Source: Candidatus Endobugula sertula (GTDB lineage Bacteria > Pseudomonadota > Gammaproteobacteria > Pseudomonadales > Cellvibrionaceae). From it: a stretch of DNA of 34,992 bases. The translations under genes were made by a program, and so were the position numbers. The stretch covers positions 1 through 34,992 of the forward strand of contig MDLC01000036.1 in NCBI GenBank assembly GCA_001723645.1, given 5' to 3'. The notes beneath the pieces were generated by a model, which did no database searches, was not told the DNA's origin, and was given only the letters and a program-made list of their open reading frames with translations. Positions 29,379-34,992 of the stretch are shown here, one piece after another. Numbering within the stretch: the stretch's first letter is position 1; every line of letters starts with the position of its first letter.

Positions 29379-29719
29379 TTAGAACCTATTCAGTATTTTT
29401 TCATGCTGCCGCAATAGCAAGCCAAGAAAAGCCAAATTCACATACTGTAGTCGGGCATTGAGTTGACGTTTGCAGTTTTTCATAAACGGCGACATTTCTC
29501 TAGCTATTCAAATGAACGCTCAACCTCCCAACGTTTAGCAATGATGGCAAAGGCATGTTTGGTTACTTGAACCTCTAGGTCTATCGCCTGAGCACTTGCA
29601 AGAAGGACACAACACAATCTGCTAGCATTACTAGGTGGATAGAAAGCGGACGTAAGAATGAGAAAAGTTTTCTCTCCCCTCAATAAGCTAAGATATAACC
29701 TGTTGCTTCTAAAGAGCAA
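29379..29719 (-). pseudogene. IS5-type transposase C-terminal remnant
   Basis: On the minus strand, AIDLEVQVTKHAFAIIAKRW and EVERSFE, a TAG in place of Trp, LEKCRRL, one lost G (TG instead of TGG), then KNCKRQLNARLQYVNLAFL and LLLRQHEKI to a stop at 29379-29381. RRWxVERTFxWLxxCRRLxKxxE is the end of IS5-family (IS427-like) transposases. A nonsense change and a one-base deletion show it is dead. The part nearer 29719 reads poorly and may be joined from elsewhere. It directly abuts the 3' end of tRNA-His. Confidence 0.8.
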
Positions 29720-29722
29720 GTA

Positions 29723-29799
29723 TGGGGTGACTGATGGGGTTCGAACCCACGACCACCGGAATCACAATCCGGGGCTCTACCAGCTGAGCTACAGTCACC
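29723..29799 (-). tRNA. tRNA-His (GTG)
   Basis: A 77-nt gene read on the minus strand. It starts GGTGACTGTAGCTCAGCTGG, has the anticodon loop TTGTGAT (anticodon GTG), the T arm GTGGGTTCGAACCCCAT and the acceptor end AGTCACC with CCCA, so CCA is encoded. The leading G paired to a C at the discriminator is typical of tRNA-His. Last gene of the Pro-Arg-His run. Confidence 0.95.
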
Positions 29800-29824
29800 A
29801 TAGTAAATACGAGAAGCTATAGAA

Positions 29825-29901
29825 TGGCGCGCCCGAGAGGATTCGAACCTCTGACCGTCCGCTTAGAAGGCGGATGCTCTATCCAACTGAGCTACGGGCG
29901 C
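29825..29901 (-). tRNA. tRNA-Arg (TCT)
   Basis: A 77-nt minus-strand gene: acceptor GCGCCCG, D arm TAGCTCAGTTGGATAGAGC, anticodon arm TCCGC-CTTCTAA-GCGGA with anticodon TCT, T arm with GGTTCGAATCC, and an encoded CCA. It sits 25 bp from tRNA-His. Confidence 0.95.
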
Positions 29902-30099
29902 TATACCCCGGAACTCCAGCTTCAACGTTGATTTTTGTCTAATTAGGCATCTCTAAAAGTTGCCTTTTACCTCAATAGCTGCATGTTCAAATTCTCACTT
30001 ACTTTGTGTAAGCTGCAGTTTTATGCACAACACTTTCTTACTCTACTTTCACGAACTTGGTGCCACTTGGCGGTAAAAAATTCTAATGTTTAGAAGTAG

Positions 30100-30176
<77 letters not shown>

Positions 30177-30236
30177 AGTAATACTGAAAAATCAAACAGT
30201 CTGCACTGAATACTGGCCATGCTTCAGGAGCTGCGC

Positions 30237-30264
30237 ATAATACCATGCGCTTTCAGACAGTCAA
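30237..30264 (-). promoter_or_regulatory. Promoter of the tRNA Pro-Arg-His operon
   Basis: Read on the minus strand: TTGACT (30259-30264), 16-bp spacer ending in TGG, TATTAT (30237-30242), then GCGC. The -35 and -10 are near-consensus, with an extended -10 TG. The GC-rich discriminator after the -10 is the mark of stringently controlled stable-RNA promoters. The transcript would begin about 55 bp before tRNA-Pro. Confidence 0.7.
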
Positions 30265-30765
30265 CATAATTTTCAAATGATATAAATAAATCAGCGAGTT
30301 AGACCTTTTAATCAAAACAGGTTTTAGCGGTATATAACGGCTATGTAAAAATAAGTTTTTTCCGTTAAACACGTTTTAATAGTGTCATGAACTCTCGATA
30401 GCAAGCAATTCATATTATCTATAGATCGAAAACTAGAGGGCGACAGATAATTTTAGTCAGCCGTTGACGTTTGAGGCTACAGACATCGCCTAAAACCTGT
30501 TTCCGGGTAATTTGTCAACTCAGTATATCAAACCGATGGCTAGTCTGTTTACATGTCAGATTAACGGTGTGTTTGGTGGCAAAGATTTTTTCACGAAGTT
30601 TCAGGGAGTACGTTATAAACAATATTATGATTATGACATAGTATCGTAGTATTGATAGGTTGGAAAATGGTTGGTGGCGAAATATCCAGCTCGCAATTTC
30701 TCCGAACACCCGCTACAATGCGCTCCGAAGCCCCCTCAGATTGAATGGTTCGGAATTCTAATTTT
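30265..30765. other. Non-coding stretch between tRNA promoter and rapA
   Basis: AT-rich; no gene or RNA recognised. A -10-like TACAAT at 30714-30719 with a weak TCGCAA -35 (30691-30696, 17-bp spacer) could drive rapA. Confidence 0.35.
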
Positions 30766-33423
30766 ATGAGCACCCCTCAAATTGGCCAACGTTGGATGGT
30801 CGATACCGATTCCTCCCTTGGTCTGGGTATTGTCACCGAGTGTGATACCCGTAGTGTAACTATTGATTTCCCAGCAATGGATCATAGTCGTTGTTATTCC
30901 CTAGATAACTCCCCTTTAACTCGTGTTTTATTCACTGTTGGAGACAATATTGAGGCCATAGATGGTGAGAAGCATATTGTTGCTCAAGTTGAGGCAATCA
31001 ATAATCTGGTGATTTATTTAACAAATGATGGTGAGGCAATACCGGAGACACGTTTGGCCTCGACGCTTGAGTTTAATCATCCAGTTAAACGACTGCTCGT
31101 GGGCCAGTTAGATAAACCCAAGTGGTTTGATTTGCGAACAGAATTGGCTAAATCCTATCATCGTTGGCTACGTTCGGATGTCATTGGTTTACAGGGTGCC
31201 AGAATTACCCTAACTCCCCACCAGCTTTATGTCGCTGAAACGGCAACCCAGTTAGGGCGCTCCCGTGTGTTGTTAGCCGATGAAGTGGGTTTAGGTAAAA
31301 CCATTGAAGCAGGTTTAATCCTGCAGCGCTTATTATTGCAAGAACAGGTACAACGAGTGCTGATTCTCGTCCCGGATGCATTGCGTGTGCAGTGGTTTGT
31401 TGAGTTGGTTCGCTGCTTTAATATTCACGCTGTTTTATGGGGAGAAGACGTTGATCTTAGTGAACCTCGTGTGTTTATTGTAGCGCATAGGGTACTGGAT
31501 GGTGACACGCTATTAACAGATGCACCTTGGGATATGACGATTGTTGATGAGGCTCATCATTTTAATTTAATGGCTGACAACCCTGTAGTGAACACACTGA
31601 AAACCATTGGTGAAACCTGCGAACATTTATTGCTCTTGTCAGCAACACCAGAGCGCATGGGGTTGGAACAACACTTTTCGCGCTTACAATTATTGGACCC
31701 GGCACGTTTTTACGATTTTGCGGCTTTTCAACAACAATATGATCATTATGAATCGTTGGCCGATGATGTTACACAGCTTCTAGAAAGCGAGATCGTTGAG
31801 CCGTCTTTACAGCAGAGGCTTAGCACCCTATTTCCTCATATCGCAGATATTAAAGCCGAAGATAAAGCAGACATTATTCATTTATTACTAGACTGCCATG
31901 GTACTGGGCGCGTTGTTTTTCGTAATACCCGTACTGCCATAACGGGTTTTCCTGACAGACGATTAGTTACCCATGTACTGCCTGATGAAGTAGATGCTGA
32001 CTTGAATTGGTTGGCCGGATTTCTTAAGCAGCATAAGGATGAAAAAATTCTCTTTATTACACATGATAAAGACGATGTACTGGATATCCGTGAGAGCTTG
32101 TATCGAAAAATGGGTATTGATTGTCCAGTGTTTCATGAAGGTATGAGTTTGATTGAACGTGATCGTGCAGCGGCTTATTTTGCTGATAAAGAAGAAGGTG
32201 CTCCCTTACTCTTATGTTCGGAAATTGGCAGTGAAGGGCGTAATTTTCAGTTTTGCCACCACTTAATTTGTTGGGATTTACCTGAGCACCCTGATGTGTT
32301 GGAACAACGTATCGGTCGTTTGGATCGTATTGGGCAAAAAAATGTCATCAAGATTCATGTTTGTGTCACTAATACTGTTTCTCAGGCGCGTTTAGATTGG
32401 TTTCACAGTATTTTAAACTGCGTTGAAAAAACCAACCCGGCTGCAGGTGTGATGCATGATCAGTGGTATGGACAGTATCAACAAAACCCGAAGGTGGTGG
32501 GGGAGAAAGTGAAACAGCAAACCCAGCAATGGTTGGAGCAGTTGCAAAATGGTCGTGATCGCCTATTGGAAATGAATAGTTGTCGACAGCCTCAAGCGAA
32601 TCAGCTTGTTGACACAGTGAGAAGGTTTGAAGAAGAGAATAATCCGGAAAATCTGCTGGTCATGGCAACGGACTTGTTAAATATACATATGGAGTATTTA
32701 GGCGAGTCACGTTTCAGCTTAATACCTTCAGAACAAATGTTGGTGCCCATGATTCCAGGGATTCCCGCTGAAGGTTGTGAAATTACCTTTGATCGTACAA
32801 CCGCAACCACACGTGAAGATGTACAGTTTATCACTTGGGACCACCCTTTAATGCAGGGGTTAACTGAGTTAATTACAACCTCTGATTTGGGTGTTGCTAC
32901 TGTGGCTTTATTTCCAAATAAAGCCTTAAAACCCGGTATGCTTTTTTTGGAAGTGATCTTTAGGCTTACAATTAAAGATAGTGTTGCCGTTGTGGCGAAT
33001 TCCTACCTATCCAAATCCCTATTACGTGTTGTTGTAACCTTAGGGGATCATAAGAATCTGCAAGGTATTTTGCCACAGGATACCTTGGCTAAGCTTATCG
33101 AAAATGCCTCGCAACCTATTCGTAAAGTAGTTGTAAGAGATTACCAAAAAGAAATACAAGCGTTGTTTGAGCAAGCGCAGAAAATTGCTCAGGAAGAAAT
33201 GCAGGGAATTATTCAACAATCACTCAGTGATCTGGAGCAGCGTAGTCATTTAGAACAAGTACGAATGGAACAATTACAAGAACGTAATGACTATGTGAGT
33301 GCGGCAGATGTTGAGCAACAAAAGCAACATTATAGTGATATGGCTATAGCCATAAAAGCGCATTGTAAACTGGAGGTTAGTGCGGTCCGCTTATTGGTAA
33401 CTCGTAAGCCTGAAAGAGTCTAG
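30766..33423 (+). CDS. rapA: RNA polymerase-associated ATPase RapA (HepA)
   Basis: A Swi2/Snf2 ATPase that binds RNA polymerase and helps recycle it from stalled post-termination complexes. The 885-aa protein has an N-terminal beta-barrel part (IGQRWMVDTDSSLGLGIV), Walker A DEVGLGKTIEAG (near 172), the DEAHH box (D261), LLLLSATPERMGLEQHFSRL, FRNTRTAITGFP, FHEGMSLIERDRAAAYFAD, and the motif VI EQRIGRLDRIGQK. It is about 80 residues shorter than the E. coli protein (968), mostly between FRNTR and the next helicase motif. An ATG at 30745 would add seven residues; 30766 fits homologue starts. A thioesterase gene follows 40 bp later. Confidence 0.95.
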   Translation: MSTPQIGQRWMVDTDSSLGLGIVTECDTRSVTIDFPAMDHSRCYSLDNSPLTRVLFTVGDNIEAIDGEKHIVAQVEAINNLVIYLTNDGEAIPETRLASTLEFNHPVKRLLVGQLDKPKWFDLRTELAKSYHRWLRSDVIGLQGARITLTPHQLYVAETATQLGRSRVLLADEVGLGKTIEAGLILQRLLLQEQVQRVLILVPDALRVQWFVELVRCFNIHAVLWGEDVDLSEPRVFIVAHRVLDGDTLLTDAPWDMTIVDEAHHFNLMADNPVVNTLKTIGETCEHLLLLSATPERMGLEQHFSRLQLLDPARFYDFAAFQQQYDHYESLADDVTQLLESEIVEPSLQQRLSTLFPHIADIKAEDKADIIHLLLDCHGTGRVVFRNTRTAITGFPDRRLVTHVLPDEVDADLNWLAGFLKQHKDEKILFITHDKDDVLDIRESLYRKMGIDCPVFHEGMSLIERDRAAAYFADKEEGAPLLLCSEIGSEGRNFQFCHHLICWDLPEHPDVLEQRIGRLDRIGQKNVIKIHVCVTNTVSQARLDWFHSILNCVEKTNPAAGVMHDQWYGQYQQNPKVVGEKVKQQTQQWLEQLQNGRDRLLEMNSCRQPQANQLVDTVRRFEEENNPENLLVMATDLLNIHMEYLGESRFSLIPSEQMLVPMIPGIPAEGCEITFDRTTATTREDVQFITWDHPLMQGLTELITTSDLGVATVALFPNKALKPGMLFLEVIFRLTIKDSVAVVANSYLSKSLLRVVVTLGDHKNLQGILPQDTLAKLIENASQPIRKVVVRDYQKEIQALFEQAQKIAQEEMQGIIQQSLSDLEQRSHLEQVRMEQLQERNDYVSAADVEQQKQHYSDMAIAIKAHCKLEVSAVRLLVTRKPERV

Positions 33424-33463
33424 TTTTTGCAGTCTTTTATTAAAAAATACAGAGAATTCTATC

Positions 33464-33862
33464 ATGCGTTATCATACTCGAAAATTAGTGAAGTCTGAGG
33501 ACTTAAATGGCCGTAACACCTTGTTTGGTGGACGTCTGTTGGAGTGGATTGATGAAGAGTGCTATATTTATAGCTGTTGCCAGTTAGGCACCACACATAT
33601 TGTCACTAAATATATGAGTGAGATTAATTTCATTAACCCAGGCTTTTTGGGTGATGTGATAGAGATTGGTGTTGAAACTGTAAACATTGGTCGTACGTCA
33701 TTAACACTGCATAGTTCGGTACGTAATAAAATGTCTAAAGATATATTAATTGACATTGAGACAATAGTGTTTGTGGCTTTAGATGAAGAAGGTCGTCCAA
33801 GTCCTCATCGCTTGTCGGGGTACGCGGGTAAAAAAGAGTTTATCAAACAACTCGTAGATTAG
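33464..33862 (+). CDS. Acyl-CoA thioesterase, hotdog-fold family
   Basis: A 132-aa hotdog-fold thioesterase that splits acyl-CoA esters to free acid and CoA. It shows the family signature NTLFGGRLLEWIDEE, with the catalytic region around the preceding Asn-Gly, then VTKYMSEINFINPGFLGDVI and the strand VETVNIGRTSLTLH. Length is normal for the YciA/acot single-domain group. The exact acyl chain is not predictable. An AGAGAATT leader precedes the ATG. It is likely co-transcribed with rapA, though the two have no obvious functional link. Confidence 0.88.
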   Translation: MRYHTRKLVKSEDLNGRNTLFGGRLLEWIDEECYIYSCCQLGTTHIVTKYMSEINFINPGFLGDVIEIGVETVNIGRTSLTLHSSVRNKMSKDILIDIETIVFVALDEEGRPSPHRLSGYAGKKEFIKQLVD

Positions 33863-34239
33863 TGGGCTCTCCTTGTGACAGTGACAATGCGCAGAGTGAT
33901 TTGTGAGGTTCTCTCCAATATTTCAATGTAGTTTCCTTGAGAACGAAACTGCAAAAAGTGATAGCTGACGAGCTAGGCTGTCACCCATTGATAAAAACGC
34001 CAATCCAGCAAGAGCGCCAATCGCATTGCTACGTCCCTTTGAGTGCCCATCATGAACTTTTAAATGTTTTGGCTATCAATGCCAATAAAACAATTAATTT
34101 TGTTAATTTATTTCATTGCTACCATTGGAGAGAAACTGATTACGTAGCTTCTTTATCTCATCACTATAATTATTCGTTCTAAATTGCTTATTTCCTGTCG
34201 TCTATACTCAAAAAATAATGAACTCTAGTTTGTATAGTT
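33863..34239. other. Stretch between thioesterase and lapG
   Basis: It holds one doubtful short open frame (listed separately) and a short dyad GTTCTC/GAGAAC (33908-33913 and 33939-33944). No recognised gene or RNA. Confidence 0.35.
33937..34182 (+). CDS. Doubtful ORF, 81 aa
   Basis: A TTG-started frame without a ribosome site. The peptide is His-rich near its end (FHCYHWRETDY, LSHHYNY) and matches nothing I know. It may be the remains of a gene or chance. Confidence 0.2.
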   Translation: MRTKLQKVIADELGCHPLIKTPIQQERQSHCYVPLSAHHELLNVLAINANKTINFVNLFHCYHWRETDYVASLSHHYNYSF

Positions 34240-34953
34240 ATGAAAAAACGTGGTTCTTTTCATTGGGATGTTGTGACTGTTATTGTTTCTGGGGCCACAC
34301 TATTGAGCAGCACTCTTTCCCAGGCGATGCCTAGTTATCGTTATATGAGTGATAAAGCATTACTTGCCATAGAGAAAAAATATGGTGAACGTGCCAGAAA
34401 AAGAGTCTCCCATTGGACAGGAATGATAAATGCTTTAGCGGTTAAAGAATCGTTAACGGATAGGACAGCGATATGGACGGCCAATAATTATTTTAATAAA
34501 GTACAGTGGAAATGGGATATAGAGCACTGGGGAGTTGAAGATTATTGGGCAACGCCTGTGGAAACTTTAGCCACTAATGCGGGTGATTGTGAAGATTTTT
34601 CGATTGGTAAATACTTCTCATTAACTAATATGGGGATTAAAACTAGCAAGTTAAGAATTACCTATGTGAAAGCTCTGGATTATAATTTGGCGCATATGGT
34701 ATTAGTTTATTATGCGTCACCTAACGCTGAGCCTCTGATATTGGATAATATCAATAAAACCATATTGCCTGCATCGAAGAGAAAAGATTTATTGCCTGTT
34801 TATGGCTTTAATGGTGATGGTATTTGGCTGGCGAAATCCTCTAAAAAATTTTCAACGAGTAACCCCGCAAAAAACTTACCTAGTTGGGGTAAATTAAACC
34901 AGCGAATGTTAAAAGTGCGTATTCCACTGAAGATGATCACCGCCAACGATTAA
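34240..34953 (+). CDS. lapG: LapG-like periplasmic transglutaminase-type cysteine protease
   Basis: LapG cuts large LapA-type adhesins off the cell surface when cyclic-di-GMP falls; LapD normally sequesters it. The 237-aa protein has a signal peptide (to about residue 29, SQA) and the bacterial transglutaminase-like peptidase fold with the catalytic triad in place: Cys117 (NAGDCEDFSIGKY), His152 (YNLAHMVLVYYA) and Asp169 (LILDNI). Trp-rich VQWKWDIEHWGVEDYW before the cysteine is typical. The window ends 39 bp after the stop, so whether lapD follows, as it often does, is not seen. No LapA-type adhesin is in the window. Confidence 0.9.
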   Translation: MKKRGSFHWDVVTVIVSGATLLSSTLSQAMPSYRYMSDKALLAIEKKYGERARKRVSHWTGMINALAVKESLTDRTAIWTANNYFNKVQWKWDIEHWGVEDYWATPVETLATNAGDCEDFSIGKYFSLTNMGIKTSKLRITYVKALDYNLAHMVLVYYASPNAEPLILDNINKTILPASKRKDLLPVYGFNGDGIWLAKSSKKFSTSNPAKNLPSWGKLNQRMLKVRIPLKMITAND

Positions 34954-34992
34954 ACATGATCGCTTTTTCTTCCTAAGCATTCAGAATGTTCT

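Noticed and set aside
29660-29674. Palindrome GAGAAAAGTTTTCTC near the tRNA-His 3' side, possible terminator
   Set aside because: No GC-rich stem and no T-run after it on the minus strand; it lies inside the transposase-fragment frame.

Overview
The window reads as chromosomal DNA of a gammaproteobacterium with modest GC, probably in the Pseudomonadales/Oceanospirillales/Cellvibrionales neighbourhood. The basis is gene order: leuC-leuD-leuB, then asd, a Usg-like Asd paralogue and fimV (the Pseudomonas-type order, with a LysR gene upstream of leuC), plus queA-tgt-secD-secF, an MSHA-type minor pilin set, RapA and a LapG-type periplasmic protease. The species cannot be named from sequence alone.

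Layout. 1-851: a broken IS481-like transposase. 1224-6591: tRNA queuosine genes queA and tgt, then protein-export genes secD and secF; yajC, usually between tgt and secD, is absent. 6592-8164: a gene-poor stretch with a perfect 16-bp palindrome, then two unknown AT-rich lipoprotein genes in tandem. 8235-8620: a heavily decayed IS256-type transposase. 8863-14823: the distal MSHA block mshC-D-O-P-Q, tightly packed, with mshQ split by one extra base. 14823-15866: a graveyard of gene fragments (serine acetyltransferase-like, MFS transporter, cysteine-synthase-like PLP enzyme, and possibly a bestrophin on the other strand). 16379-17728: an intact class III aminotransferase, convergent with a LysR regulator that is divergent from leuC. 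18821-29311: leucine biosynthesis, a lipid A-type acyltransferase on the minus strand, asd, usg-like and fimV. 29379-29719: a dead IS5-type transposase abutting the 3' end of tRNA-His. 29723-30264: a minus-strand tRNA operon (Pro, Arg, His) with a clear promoter. 30766-34953: rapA, an acyl-CoA thioesterase, and lapG at the right edge.

How it fits together. Core metabolism and translation support (queuosine, Sec, leucine, aspartate semialdehyde, tRNAs) is intact. Surface-attachment genes (MSHA minor pilins and adhesin, FimV, LapG) are present, but the MSHA tip/adhesin gene is frameshifted and no major pilin gene is in the window. Three unrelated transposase remnants, all with frameshifts or stops, and a chain of fragments point to a genome undergoing decay at accessory loci. 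I did not find a convincing new multi-gene defence or mobile system. The best leads are the decayed acetyltransferase/MFS/PLP-synthase cluster, the lipoprotein pair with its palindrome, and the truncated MSHA locus.
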